A stretch of DNA of 64,000 nt, taken from positions 124,001 through 188,000 of the forward strand of contig NZ_JAMTCH010000004.1 of NCBI RefSeq assembly GCF_024171735.1, given 5' to 3'. Shown piece by piece: positions 17,096 to 26,085 of the stretch (its first letter is position 1; each line of letters opens with the position of its first letter). A program made the position numbers and the translations under genes. The stretch is from Prauserella alba (GTDB taxonomy: Bacteria; Actinomycetota; Actinomycetes; Mycobacteriales; Pseudonocardiaceae). The notes beneath the pieces are model-generated. The model ran no database searches and was not told where the DNA came from. It saw nothing but the letters and a program-made list of their open reading frames with translations.

Positions 17096-18079
17096 GTGGA
17101 CCAGTTGCTCAGCGAACCCCCGTCCTGCATCCAGGAGGCGGGCACCTGGTGCCAGCAGATCTGGCAGCTCACCGGTAACGAATGGCTGGCCGGTTCGGCG
17201 AACTGGCTGATCGCGAAGCCGTTCACCATCCTGCTCATCGCCGTCGTCGCGTTCGTCGTGCGCCTGGTCATCCGCAGGCTCATCGACCGGATGACCCGCA
17301 CTCCCGAGGATGACGGCAAGGACAAGGTCCCGGCGCTGCTGAAGCCGCTCAAGGAGAAGGCCCCCGACCTCATCGGCCCCGGCATCCTCGAACGCCGCAG
17401 GCAGCGGGCCAGGACCATCGGCTCGGTGCTGAAGTCGATCACGACCGTCGTGGTGTACACGATCGCGGTGGTGCTCATCCTCGGCGAGCTGGGCATCAAC
17501 CTGGCCCCGATCATCGCCTCCGCCGGCATCGTCGGCGTGGCCGTCGGGTTCGGCGCGCAGAACCTCGTCCGCGACTTCCTGTCGGGCATCTTCATGATGA
17601 TGGAGGACCAGTACGGCGTGGGCGATGTCGTCGACGTCGGCGAGGCCGTCGGCACCGTCGAGGCCGTGGGGCTGCGCATCACGACGTTGCGCGACCTCAA
17701 CGGCACCGTCTGGTACGTCCGCAACGGCGAGGTGCTCCGGGTCGGCAACTTCAGCCAGGGATTCGCCGTCGGCGTCGTCGACATCCCGGTCGCCTACGAC
17801 GCCGACCTGGACCGCGCCACGACGCTGCTCAAGGACGTCCTGGCCACGTCGGCCGAACGCGAGGACCTCGCGCCCGACATCCTGGAAGCCCCGGCGGTGC
17901 TGGGCGTCGAGAGCGTGACCCCGGAGGCGGTGCTGCTGCGCCTGACCGTGAAGGTGCGCCCCGGCAAGCAGTGGGCCATCCAACGTGCACTGCGTGCCGA
18001 CGCGATGGCCGCCTTCGAGCGCGCCGGCTTCCAGCCACCGCTGCGGCGACTGTTCCCGAACGGGGGCAACAACGCATGA
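17096..18079 (+). CDS. Mechanosensitive channel MscS family protein
   Basis: A 327-residue membrane protein from GTG 17096. It has an amphipathic N-terminus, a first hydrophobic helix (about 44-60, FTILLIAVVAFVVRLV), a charged loop, a second at about 118-135 and the pore helix GIVGVAVGFGAQNLVRDFLSGIF, the glycine-alanine rich TM3 of MscS. The beta domain with GDVVDVGEAVGTVEAVGLRITTLRDLNG and a mixed alpha/beta cytoplasmic end follow. It should release solutes at low osmolarity. Only three membrane helices are evident, as in the minimal MscS. It is followed by glbO on the same strand, 89 bp on. Confidence 0.9.
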   Translation: MDQLLSEPPSCIQEAGTWCQQIWQLTGNEWLAGSANWLIAKPFTILLIAVVAFVVRLVIRRLIDRMTRTPEDDGKDKVPALLKPLKEKAPDLIGPGILERRRQRARTIGSVLKSITTVVVYTIAVVLILGELGINLAPIIASAGIVGVAVGFGAQNLVRDFLSGIFMMMEDQYGVGDVVDVGEAVGTVEAVGLRITTLRDLNGTVWYVRNGEVLRVGNFSQGFAVGVVDIPVAYDADLDRATTLLKDVLATSAEREDLAPDILEAPAVLGVESVTPEAVLLRLTVKVRPGKQWAIQRALRADAMAAFERAGFQPPLRRLFPNGGNNA

Positions 18080-18107
18080 CGCCCCGGGGACAATGAAACC
18101 CAGCACT

Positions 18108-18160
18108 GTTCGAGATAGCCCCAACGTTCGAAACAACCCCAACGTCCGAGACAACAGAGG
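18108..18160. repeat. 18-bp tandem repeat upstream of glbO
   Basis: Three imperfect units GTTCGAGATAGCCCCAAC, GTTCGAAACAACCCCAAC and GTCCGAGACAACAGAGG (18108-18125, 18126-18143, 18144-18160) run into the glbO ribosome site. They may be a regulatory or chance slippage element; each holds a TTCGA or TCCGA core. Confidence 0.8.
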
Positions 18161-18168
18161 TGCCCGAA

Positions 18169-18573
18169 GTGTCTGAGGCCAGCGGCGGAACCGCCGACCC
18201 GCGCACGTTCTACGACGCGGTGGGCGGTGAGGAGACGTTCCGGAAACTCGTGGCGCGGTTCTACGCCGAGGTCGCCGACGACGAGGTGTTGCGGCCGCTG
18301 TACCCCGAGGAGGACCTCGGCCCGGCCGAGGACCGCCTGCGACTGTTCCTCATGCAGTACTGGGGCGGTCCGCAGACCTACTCGGAGCAGCGTGGCCACC
18401 CGCGACTGCGGATGCGGCACGCGCCGTTCAAGATCGGCCCGATCGAACGGGACGCGTGGCTGCGGGCCATGCGCATCGCCGTCGACGAGACCGGCATCCC
18501 CGAGCCCTACCGGACGAAACTGTGGGACTACCTGGAGATGGCGGCCCAGTCGATGATGAACAGCTGGGTCTGA
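18169..18573 (+). CDS. glbO: Truncated haemoglobin, group II (trHbO)
   Basis: A 134-residue globin of the 2-on-2 type. Hallmarks are the B-helix FY pair in RFYAEV (TyrB10), the YPEEDL segment after the CD turn, the proximal histidine in MRHAPFKIG (HisF8) and the tryptophan in RDAWLRAM (TrpG8). Group II proteins bind O2 tightly and are tied to respiration and redox defence; M. tuberculosis GlbO associates with membranes. GTG 18169 is preferred (GAGG eight bases upstream); GTG 18160 would add three residues. The gene is in the position that Rv2470 has next to the HNH gene. Confidence 0.93.
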   Translation: MSEASGGTADPRTFYDAVGGEETFRKLVARFYAEVADDEVLRPLYPEEDLGPAEDRLRLFLMQYWGGPQTYSEQRGHPRLRMRHAPFKIGPIERDAWLRAMRIAVDETGIPEPYRTKLWDYLEMAAQSMMNSWV

Positions 18574-18586
18574 CCGCCGGCCGAGA

Positions 18587-18620
18587 CAGGGTGCTGTGAT
18601 CGCACGGTCACGGCACCCTG
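18587..18620 (+). terminator. Hairpin terminator after glbO
   Basis: A 13-bp inverted repeat with one G-U pair (18587-18599 with 18608-18620, eight-base loop) begins 14 bases past the glbO stop, in the gap to the convergent clpC2. Confidence 0.65.
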
Positions 18621-18694
18621 GTGCATCGGCGGCCCGTCCTGACTGCGGGTTCGGCGGGCGGGGCGGATTCCGAACTCGCCCGGGACGGCCGGAG

Positions 18695-19441
18695 TCACGA
18701 GTCGCTGCGGCGCGCGACCAGCTCGGCGAGTGCGGCGTTGACGAACGTCTCGACGCGGGCTTTGGTGACACCGGCCGCGGTCAGGACACCGTCGTCGTCC
18801 TCGTGTTCGAGCAGCGCCAGCAGCACGTGCTCCGTGCCGATGTAGTTGTGCCCCAGGCGCAGCGCCTCACGGTAGGTCAGTTCGAGCGCCTTCTTCGCCT
18901 CCGCCGAGAACGGCGGCAGGTCCGGAGCCGTCCCGGACTCGCCGTCCTCGGGCAGTGCCGCGGTCGCGGCCGTCCGGAGGGTTTCGCCGGTCACGCGCTG
19001 GTCGGCGAGCGCTTTCGCGGCCAGCGCATCCGGTTCGGTCAGTAGGCCGAGCACGAGGTGGGCGGGCGTGATCGCGGAATGGCCGTGCTCGCGGGCGACG
19101 TCGCCCGCGGCCATGACCGCGTTCCTGGCGCGCGGGGTGAACCGCGAGAACCCTTCCTCGGGGTCCAGCACGTCGTCGCCTTTCGCGACGAACCGCTTCT
19201 GCGCGGCCTGCTTGCTGACACCCATGCTCTGGCCGATGTCGGTCCACGAGGCCCCGGCACGACGTGCCTGGTCGACGAAGTGCCCGATCAGATGGTCGGC
19301 GATCTCACCGAGGTGCTCACCGGCGAGGACGGCGTCGGAAAGCTGGTCGAGCACATCGGTGCGCGCGGTCTTGATGGCGTCGATCAGGTCGTCGAGCCTG
19401 ACCGGGTATGCGGTGACGCGTGGCTTCGGCGTGTCGGTCAT
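18695..19441 (-). CDS. clpC2: ClpC2-like protein: HTH domain plus Clp N-terminal repeats, no ATPase
   Basis: A 248-residue protein close to mycobacterial ClpC2. Residues 11-62 (YPVRLDDLIDAIKTARTDVL...) and a helix-turn-helix at about 64-84 (SWTDIGQSMGVSKQAAQKRF) are followed by two Clp N-type repeats (about 99-150 and 176-245) that resemble the ClpC1 N-domain. There is no Walker motif. ClpC2 in mycobacteria is reported to bind ClpC1-targeting peptide antibiotics as a decoy and to regulate itself. Here the ATG at 19441 seems leaderless: a TATGGT -10 box ends six bases before it, and two perfect palindromes overlie the promoter. Confidence 0.88.
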   Translation of the reverse strand: MTDTPKPRVTAYPVRLDDLIDAIKTARTDVLDQLSDAVLAGEHLGEIADHLIGHFVDQARRAGASWTDIGQSMGVSKQAAQKRFVAKGDDVLDPEEGFSRFTPRARNAVMAAGDVAREHGHSAITPAHLVLGLLTEPDALAAKALADQRVTGETLRTAATAALPEDGESGTAPDLPPFSAEAKKALELTYREALRLGHNYIGTEHVLLALLEHEDDDGVLTAAGVTKARVETFVNAALAELVARRSDS

Positions 19442-19443
19442 GC

Positions 19444-19488
19444 GTCAACCATAGGTTGACCCCCGCTGGCCGTCAACCGTGGGTTGAC
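19444..19488 (-). promoter_or_regulatory. clpC2 promoter with two 17-bp palindromic operators
   Basis: The palindromes GTCAACC-ATA-GGTTGAC (19444-19460) and GTCAACC-GTG-GGTTGAC (19472-19488) are 28 bp centre to centre. On the minus strand the -35 TTGACG (19471-19476) and the -10 TATGGT (19448-19453) have a 17-bp spacer, and each lies within a palindrome, so a bound repressor would block RNA polymerase. The HTH of ClpC2 is the obvious candidate ligand. Confidence 0.8.
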
Positions 19489-19490
19489 CG

Positions 19491-19551
19491 GCAGCTCCGT
19501 CGGATGCAGCTCCGTCGGATGCAGCTCCGGTCGGCTGCGACTCCGGTCAGC
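19491..19551. repeat. 15-bp tandem repeat
   Basis: Two exact GCAGCTCCGTCGGAT units (19491-19505, 19506-19520) are followed by two diverged ones. They lie between the clpC2 operators and the end of the small hypothetical gene. Confidence 0.8.
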
Positions 19552-19897
19552 CCTCGCCACCCATGCCCAGGTCGCCCATCCCGCCGGGGTCGACGGACTC
19601 CTCGGCATGGTCGTCGTAGGCCCGGGCACTGACCCAGCCCGCCGCGCTGCCCGCCGCCAGATAGGGCGTTGCGCCGCCGAGAGCGCCCGCGACCCGCTGG
19701 AAACGGGTCCGCTCGTTGGCGTCGGGAATCGGCTGCGCGGCCTGCTCGGCGGGCGGACGTTCGATCCGCCACGGAGTTTCCTCGGGACGCACGTCCGCCA
19801 GGAACTCGGCTGTGGGATCCGCAGGATCGTCGGCCCACTGCTCGTCGGCCCACTGCTCGTCGGCCCGCTGGTCGTCGGCCCGCTGGTCGTCGCTCAT
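19547..19897 (-). CDS. Hypothetical protein with N-terminal acidic repeats
   Basis: A 116-residue protein from ATG 19897. The N-terminus carries duplicated seven- and five-residue repeats of the DDQRADDQRADEQWADEQWADD type, and the DNA below is repeated as well (19845-19890). The middle is rich in Glu/Pro, and the C-terminal half holds a short hydrophobic stretch (GGATPYLAAGSAAGWVSA) followed by a Gly/Met tail. I cannot assign a family. The codon pattern suits a real gene, but no strong ribosome site is seen. It sits between clpC2 and the Rv2474c-like gene on the same strand. Confidence 0.55.
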   Translation of the reverse strand: MSDDQRADDQRADEQWADEQWADDPADPTAEFLADVRPEETPWRIERPPAEQAAQPIPDANERTRFQRVAGALGGATPYLAAGSAAGWVSARAYDDHAEESVDPGGMGDLGMGGEG

Positions 19898-19978
19898 CGG
19901 CCAACGATGACACCGGCAACGGGCCGCTGCCACTGGTTCGCCGAGATCACCGCAGTGCCACCGCCCCGATGGGCGGAT

Positions 19979-20614
19979 TCAGAACAGCAGCGGCAGCAAC
20001 GCGTGCCTGCGGCGGACGACCGCGCCGTACCGGCCGTCGAGCCGCAGCCACGCGTCGGTGGCCGTGACACGCACGACGTCGCCGTCGACCGAGGAGTCGA
20101 CGAACCCCATGCCGGACAGGGCGAACAGGCACCGCATCGGCACCTCGAGTTCGGTGTCGTCGCCGGACACGGTCAGCACGGTCTGGTCCATGAGCGACGC
20201 GGGCGGCGTGCCCTGCGGGCCGACGTTCTCCTTGGCCACGGCGACCCCACGATCGGCCAGGTCGGCGACGACGGCCGCAGGGAGAGTGTCGACCTGGCGC
20301 CATCCCGCTCCGGCCGGCAGTTCGGAACGCCACAGCAGATCGCGCGACGGCCCTGGGTCCATCCGCTCTCCCGGCGCGACGGTCAGCGCAGCGAGCAGTT
20401 CCGACCCTGACACGGTCACGTCGCCCGGATCGATCTCACCTTCCACCGCGCGCGTCACGAGCACCTCGAACGGGGTGCTCGCCCATGCCTCCAGCACGCC
20501 GGGTCCGCGCATGCGCAGCCGCACGACCGCCTGCCCGTCCAGGCGCACCGCCCTGGCGATGAACGCGCCGAGCGATTCCCGGTCGGCCGCGTCGGGGATT
20601 CGCAACTCAGGCAT
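19979..20614 (-). CDS. Conserved hypothetical protein (Rv2474c-like position)
   Basis: A 211-residue protein from ATG 20614, which overlaps the end of the thioesterase gene by eight bases. It starts MPELRIPDAADRESLGAFIARAVRLDG and later has the VVRLRMRGPGVLEAWASTPFEVLVTR segment and a C-terminal AWLRLDGRYGAVVRRRHALLPLLF. No membrane segment or signal is visible. The overlap with the thioesterase gene, and that gene's overlap with gdh, make a three-gene unit that is preserved in M. tuberculosis (Rv2476c-Rv2475c-Rv2474c order). I do not know its function; a role linked to acyl-CoA or glutamate metabolism would be a guess. Confidence 0.75.
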   Translation of the reverse strand: MPELRIPDAADRESLGAFIARAVRLDGQAVVRLRMRGPGVLEAWASTPFEVLVTRAVEGEIDPGDVTVSGSELLAALTVAPGERMDPGPSRDLLWRSELPAGAGWRQVDTLPAAVVADLADRGVAVAKENVGPQGTPPASLMDQTVLTVSGDDTELEVPMRCLFALSGMGFVDSSVDGDVVRVTATDAWLRLDGRYGAVVRRRHALLPLLF

Positions 20615-21044
20615 CGCCGCTCTCCGGGATATGGTCCGCGAGGAACGCACGCTCCTGATCGGCGAGCCTGCGGGGACGGGCGGAGCCGACGTCGTACGGC
20701 GCCAGCAGCGTCCACGCCGTGACGGCCACCGGATCCGATTCGGACGGTCCGTTGTGGACACGGTAGGCGAGGGTGAAGGATGCCCTCCGCAGCAGGGTCA
20801 TCGTGATACCCACCCGCAGTTGTTTGCCGTCAACGATCACCGGCTCCTTGTAGTCGACCCCGAGCTTCACCACGACCGTACCCTTCGCGAACTCGCCGAG
20901 GCCCTGCGCGCTCGCGTCGTCGAACAGCAACGGCACCCGCGCCTCCTCCAGCAACGTCACCATACGCGCATGGTTGACGTGACCGAACGCGTCCATATCG
21001 GACCAGCGCGGCCGGACATGCGTCACGTACTCACCGGCGCTCAT
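20607..21044 (-). CDS. Acyl-CoA thioesterase (hot-dog fold, 4-hydroxybenzoyl-CoA type)
   Basis: A 145-residue hot-dog protein. The catalytic-type motif RPRWSDMDAFGHVNHARMVTLLEEAR near the N-terminus has the Asp and His-Val-Asn of the 4HBT/YbgC family, and the sheet strands VVVKLGVDYKEPV and SFTLAYRVHN follow. These enzymes hydrolyse acyl- or hydroxyacyl-CoA esters. The ATG at 21044 shares four bases (ATGA) with the gdh stop, so translation is coupled. It corresponds in position to Rv2475c. Confidence 0.85.
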   Translation of the reverse strand: MSAGEYVTHVRPRWSDMDAFGHVNHARMVTLLEEARVPLLFDDASAQGLGEFAKGTVVVKLGVDYKEPVIVDGKQLRVGITMTLLRRASFTLAYRVHNGPSESDPVAVTAWTLLAPYDVGSARPRRLADQERAFLADHIPESGDA

Positions 21045-24000
21045 CCGACCGTGCTCCGGATCTGCCGTGCTGCCACCGACAGCGTCGCGAGGTCGATGCG
21101 CCCGGATCGCGAGATCTCGTCGAGCGTGACGCGTGAACGGGCCAGCCGGGAGGCGTTGGCCTGCTCCCACTTGGCGATCTTGTCGTCGACCGAGTCGCCG
21201 GGGTCGCTGTGCCGCAATGCGTCCCGCGTGATCGCCCGCAACGAGCCGTACAGGTCGTCACGCAGCGCGAGCCTCGCCAGCGCGTGCCACCGGTTGTCCC
21301 GCTCGAGCTGGTTCACCGACGCCAGCATGTGGTCGAATCCCAGGTGGTCCGACAAGGCGAGGTACAGCTCGGCGACGTCCACCGGGGTGCCCTCGCCGTC
21401 CGGCTCGGCCAGCTCGGCCACCTCCGTGATGTCCAGCAGCGCATACCCGAGCAGCAGCTCACTGACGCGCTCCGCGAGCGCAGCGGGAACACCCGCGGCG
21501 GTCAGCCTGCCGACCTCGGCGCGGACCTTCTCGGCCTCGCGCCCGCGCACCAGCTTGCCCAGCTGACCGTTCATCGCCCGCACCGGCTCGCCGAACCGGT
21601 TGATCTCCGCGCCGACCGCCAGCGGCTGCGGACGGTTCGTCAGGAACCATCGGGACGCCCGGTCGAGGAGCCTGCGGGTCTCCAGCACCATCTCGTCGGC
21701 GATGTCGGTCGCCACGAGGTTGTCGAGTTCCGCGATCGCCTGCCACACCTCGGAAAGGCCGTAGACGTTCGTGACGACCGAGTAGGCCCGCACCGCGTCG
21801 GTCGCCGTGGCGTTGAGCTCCTCGGCGAGGCGGAACGCGTACGTCAGGCCCGCACCGTCGACGACCTCGTTGACCAGCCACGTCGTCGTGATCTGCCGCA
21901 GCAGCGGATGCTTGGCCACCGACGCGCCGAACCGGTTGCGCAGCGGCGTCGGAAAGTACTCGGCGGCGCGGCGGCTGAACACCTCGGCGTCGGGCAGTTC
22001 ACTGGCGAGGATCTCGTCCTTCAGGTCCAGCTTGACGTGCGCCAGCACAGTGGCCAGCTCCGGCGACGTCAGCCCCTGCCCGTCCTTCTCGAGCTCGCCG
22101 AACCCGGGGTCGGCGGGCAGCGCCTCCAGCTGCCGGTCCAGTGCACCCTTCGCCTCGAGCGCACCGACCAGCCTGCGGTGCACGGACACCATCGCATCCG
22201 TGTGGTGGCGCGCGACCCCCAGCACCGCGTTCTGCGTGTAGTTGTCCCGCAGCACCAGTTCGCCGACCTCGTCGGTCATGACCTCGAGCAGCTCGTTGCG
22301 CTCGGAGACGGCCAGCTCCCCGGTCTCGACGAGCTTGTCGAGCAGGATCTTGATGTTGACCTCGTGGTCGGAGCAGTCCACGCCCGCCGAGTTGTCGAGC
22401 GCGTCGGTGTTGACCTTGCCGCCGTGCCGGGCGAACTCGATACGCCCGCGCTGCGTGAGGCCGAGGTTGCCGCCCTCCCCGATGACCTTGGCGCGGACCT
22501 GGCTGCCGTTGACACGCACGGCGTCGTTGGCCTTGTCGCCCGCGTCCGCGTGCCGTTCGCTCTCAGCCTTCACATAGGTGCCGATGCCGCCGTTCCACAG
22601 CAGATCGACCGGCGCCTGCAGGATCGCGTGGACCAGCTCGGCCGGCGACATGCTGTCGACGCCGTCGATTCCCAGGGCCTCGGCCACCTGCGGCGTGATC
22701 GGGACGGTCTTCGCGCTGCGCGGGTAGATCCCGCCGCCCTCGCTGATCAACGAGCGGTCGTAGTCGTCCCACGTCGAACGCGGCAACTCGAACAAGCGCG
22801 TGCGCTCGGCGAACGCACTCGCCGCGTCGGGGTTCGGGTCGAGGAAGATGTGCAGGTGGTTGAACGCGGCCACGAGCCGGATGTGCTCCGACAGCAGCAT
22901 GCCGTTCCCGAACACGTCGCCGCCCATGTCGCCGATGCCGACGACCGTGAAGTCCTGGCTCTGCGTGTCGACGCCGACCTCGCGGAAATGCCGCTTGACG
23001 CTCTCCCAGGCACCCTTCGCGGTGATGCCCATGTCCTTGTGGTCGTAGCCGACCGAACCGCCGGAGGCGAACGCGTCGCCCAGCCAGAAGCCGTAGCTCT
23101 TGGCGACCTCGTTGGCGATGTCGGAGAACGTCGCGGTGCCCTTGTCCGCGGCGACGACCAGGTAGTTGTCGTCCCCGTCGTAACGGACGACGTCGCGCGC
23201 GGGCACCGTGACGCCGTCGACGAGGTTGTCGGTGAGGTCCAGCAGGCCGGAGATGAACATGCGATAGCAGGCCACGCCCTCGGAGTGCTGCGCCTCGCGG
23301 TCGATACCCGGGTCGCCGGTGGCCATCGGCGGGCGCTTGACGACGAACCCGCCCTTGGCCCCGACCGGCACGATGACCGCGTTCTTGACCGCCTGCGCCT
23401 TCACCAGACCGAGCACCTCGGTGCGGAAGTCCTCGCGGCGGTCCGACCAGCGCAGCCCACCCCTGGCGACCGAGCCGAACCGGAGGTGGACACCTTCCAC
23501 CCTCGGTGAGCACACGAAGATCTCGTAGGCCGGACGGGGTTCGGGTAGGTCCGGCACCTGCTGCGGATCGAGCTTGAACGCGAGGTACGGACGCGCGGCG
23601 CCGTCGGCGTCGGTCACCCGGTAGTTCGTGCGCAGCGTTGCCACGATGACCGACAGCAGCCTGCGCAGGATCCGGTCCTGATCCAGGCTCGTGACCTCGT
23701 CGATCATCGCGTTGATCTCGTCGACCTGTTCGCTCGCACCGTCCTCGCGCAGCGCGTCGTCCTGACCGAACCTGGTTTCGAACAGCCGCACCAGCGCAGT
23801 CGCGATGTCGGTGTGGGCCAGCAGCGTCGTCTCGATGTAGTCCTGCGAGTACGGCGAACCCGCCTGCCGCAGGTAGCGGGCGTAGGAGCGCAGCACCGCG
23901 ACCTGCCGCCAGTCCAGTCCGGCACGCAGCACGAGAGCGTTGAACCCGTCGACCTCGGCGTCACCCCGCCACTCGGCGGCGAAGGCGTCCTGGAAGCGCA

Positions 24001-25987
24001 CCTGGAGGTCCTTCTCGGCCTCGATCGCCGCGAGCACGTCCGGGTCGATACGGAGGCCGAAGTCGTAGATCCACAGGCGGGCGCCGTCCTCCCGCGAGAG
24101 TTCGTACGGCCGCTCGTCGACCACCTCGACACCCATGCGCTGCAACAACGGCAGCATCGTCGACAGTGTCACGCCGTCGCCCTGGGTGTAGAGCTTGAAC
24201 CGGCGCTCCCCCGGCGCCGCATCGTCGGGCAGGTAGAACGACATGCGCACGTCGCCACGGCCGTCGAGGGACTCGAGCAGCCTCAGATCGCGCAACGCCG
24301 ACTCGGCGTCGAAGTCCTCCTTGTACGCCTCGGGGAACACCGTGGCGTAGCGCTGCGCCTGTTCCGTGGCCGATTCCTCGCCCGCGAACGTCACGGCCTT
24401 GCCGTCCCCCGCGCGCTCGCGCCGCTCGGCGAGGATCGCCTCCACCATCAGGTCGTCCCAGCTGCGCATGGCCTCGGACAGCCGCTCCTGGATGCGCAGC
24501 GTGTCGGGCTCGACGGTCGCACCCGGATCGGTGTGGACGGTGAAGTGCACCTGCGCGAGCTGCGTCTCACCCAGCCTCGTCGCGTACTCCAGGTGCGTGC
24601 CCTCGAGCTCGTCCAACAGCACCTGCTGCATCGCCAGCCGCGACCGCGTCGTGTACCGGTCGCGGGGCAGGAACACCAGGCACGAGTAGAACCTGCCGTA
24701 CGTGTCGCGGCGGAGGAACAGTCGCAGCCTACGGCGATCGGCCAGCGTGATCGCGCCCGTCGCCGTGGCGTACAACGAATCCGGATCCGCCGAGAACAGG
24801 TCCGCCCGCGGCCAGTTCTGCAGCACTTCCAGCATCCGCTGGCCGGAGTAGGACTGCATCGGGAACCCGGCCCGGTGGATGACCTCCCGGACACGGCGTT
24901 CGACGACCGGGATGTCGAGTACGTCCTCGTGCAGTGCGGTCGTGGTGAACATGCCGAGGAAACGGTGCTCACCGGTGACGTTGCCGTCGTTGTCGAACGT
25001 CTTCACGCCGACGTAGTACGGGTAGATCGGCCGGTGCACCGTCGACGGCGCGCCGGCCTGCGTGAGCACCAACAGCTCCGGCTTCAGCGCCTGAGCCGTC
25101 GAATCCGGCCCAGCGGTGAGGTTGCGCGCGGCGAGGCTGTCCTGCCGCAGCACCCCCAGTCCCGACGCCAGTACCGCACGCAGCGCGGCCTCACCGCCGT
25201 CGTCGATCACCTCGTAGTGCCGGTAACCGAGGAACGTCAGGTGACCGTCGGCCAGCCAGCGGAGCAGCTGCGCACCGTCGCGAACCTCCTGCTCCGGCAA
25301 CGGCGGCGGGGTGACGTCGAGTTCGTCGGCCAGCGAGACCGCGGTGGCGGCCATGCGATCGGTGTCCTCGACGACCTCCCGGACGTCTTCGAGCACCGCC
25401 AGCAGCCGATGGTCGCACTCGCGGGCGCGGTCCACATCGGTGATCGAGTCGATCTCCAGGTACATCCACGACTCGACGGTCGCGCCCGCGGGCGGCTGCT
25501 CGACGTCGCCACCCGGATGGAGCTCCTGCAACCCGCCGGACATGTCGCGCGTGACCAACATGATCGGGTGCACGATGCGCTGCACGTGCACACCGCCTCG
25601 CGCCAGCTCCGCCACGACCGAGTCGACCAGGTACGGCATGTCGTCGGTGACGACCTGGATGACGGTCGACTCGCTCGACCAGCCGTCCTCCGCGGTCGTC
25701 GGATTGAACAGGCGGAGCGCGGGCCTGCCCGGAACCCGGTTGCGCGCCAGCTCCAGGTGCGACCGCACGGCGCCGACGAGATCGTGCGGGCTCTCACCGA
25801 TGATCTCCTCGGCGGGGATCAGGCGGTAGTAGTGACCGATGAGGTCGCCGATGTCCGGCGCCTGCGCCGCAGCGGCGGCGATCAGGTCGTCCCGGAGTTG
25901 TTCCGGGCTCCGCCGGCTGGGGGTCGGGCCTCCCCGGTCCGCGTTCTGCGGACGGGACTGGACACCGGTCGAGCTCATGTCGGGCAA
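21041..25987 (-). CDS. gdh: NAD-specific glutamate dehydrogenase, large (180-kDa class)
   Basis: A 1648-residue enzyme of the large NAD-GDH class, about the normal length. The N-terminal half holds the ACT-like regulatory domains of this class (for example ADGHLTFLGYRHYEV). The catalytic part contains GSVARGGLRWSDRREDFRTEVLGLVKAQ, KNAVIVPVGAKGGFV (substrate lysines) and the Rossmann segment TVVGIGDMGGDVFGNGM. It oxidises L-glutamate to 2-oxoglutarate and ammonia in the cytoplasm. In mycobacteria this enzyme is regulated by GarA and contributes to nitrogen balance. The start is TTG 25987 with GGAGAG five bases before it; ATG 25978 is possible. It is coupled to the thioesterase by ATGA. Confidence 0.95.
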   Translation of the reverse strand: MPDMSSTGVQSRPQNADRGGPTPSRRSPEQLRDDLIAAAAAQAPDIGDLIGHYYRLIPAEEIIGESPHDLVGAVRSHLELARNRVPGRPALRLFNPTTAEDGWSSESTVIQVVTDDMPYLVDSVVAELARGGVHVQRIVHPIMLVTRDMSGGLQELHPGGDVEQPPAGATVESWMYLEIDSITDVDRARECDHRLLAVLEDVREVVEDTDRMAATAVSLADELDVTPPPLPEQEVRDGAQLLRWLADGHLTFLGYRHYEVIDDGGEAALRAVLASGLGVLRQDSLAARNLTAGPDSTAQALKPELLVLTQAGAPSTVHRPIYPYYVGVKTFDNDGNVTGEHRFLGMFTTTALHEDVLDIPVVERRVREVIHRAGFPMQSYSGQRMLEVLQNWPRADLFSADPDSLYATATGAITLADRRRLRLFLRRDTYGRFYSCLVFLPRDRYTTRSRLAMQQVLLDELEGTHLEYATRLGETQLAQVHFTVHTDPGATVEPDTLRIQERLSEAMRSWDDLMVEAILAERRERAGDGKAVTFAGEESATEQAQRYATVFPEAYKEDFDAESALRDLRLLESLDGRGDVRMSFYLPDDAAPGERRFKLYTQGDGVTLSTMLPLLQRMGVEVVDERPYELSREDGARLWIYDFGLRIDPDVLAAIEAEKDLQVRFQDAFAAEWRGDAEVDGFNALVLRAGLDWRQVAVLRSYARYLRQAGSPYSQDYIETTLLAHTDIATALVRLFETRFGQDDALREDGASEQVDEINAMIDEVTSLDQDRILRRLLSVIVATLRTNYRVTDADGAARPYLAFKLDPQQVPDLPEPRPAYEIFVCSPRVEGVHLRFGSVARGGLRWSDRREDFRTEVLGLVKAQAVKNAVIVPVGAKGGFVVKRPPMATGDPGIDREAQHSEGVACYRMFISGLLDLTDNLVDGVTVPARDVVRYDGDDNYLVVAADKGTATFSDIANEVAKSYGFWLGDAFASGGSVGYDHKDMGITAKGAWESVKRHFREVGVDTQSQDFTVVGIGDMGGDVFGNGMLLSEHIRLVAAFNHLHIFLDPNPDAASAFAERTRLFELPRSTWDDYDRSLISEGGGIYPRSAKTVPITPQVAEALGIDGVDSMSPAELVHAILQAPVDLLWNGGIGTYVKAESERHADAGDKANDAVRVNGSQVRAKVIGEGGNLGLTQRGRIEFARHGGKVNTDALDNSAGVDCSDHEVNIKILLDKLVETGELAVSERNELLEVMTDEVGELVLRDNYTQNAVLGVARHHTDAMVSVHRRLVGALEAKGALDRQLEALPADPGFGELEKDGQGLTSPELATVLAHVKLDLKDEILASELPDAEVFSRRAAEYFPTPLRNRFGASVAKHPLLRQITTTWLVNEVVDGAGLTYAFRLAEELNATATDAVRAYSVVTNVYGLSEVWQAIAELDNLVATDIADEMVLETRRLLDRASRWFLTNRPQPLAVGAEINRFGEPVRAMNGQLGKLVRGREAEKVRAEVGRLTAAGVPAALAERVSELLLGYALLDITEVAELAEPDGEGTPVDVAELYLALSDHLGFDHMLASVNQLERDNRWHALARLALRDDLYGSLRAITRDALRHSDPGDSVDDKIAKWEQANASRLARSRVTLDEISRSGRIDLATLSVAARQIRSTVG

Positions 25988-26085
25988 CGCAACTCTCCAA
26001 CTCTGGCGATGACAGCTCGGACATGCCGTTCGGTCGTCGCCACTGTATCGGGACGCTGCCCTTCGGGTCGCCGGATGGCGCCGGT

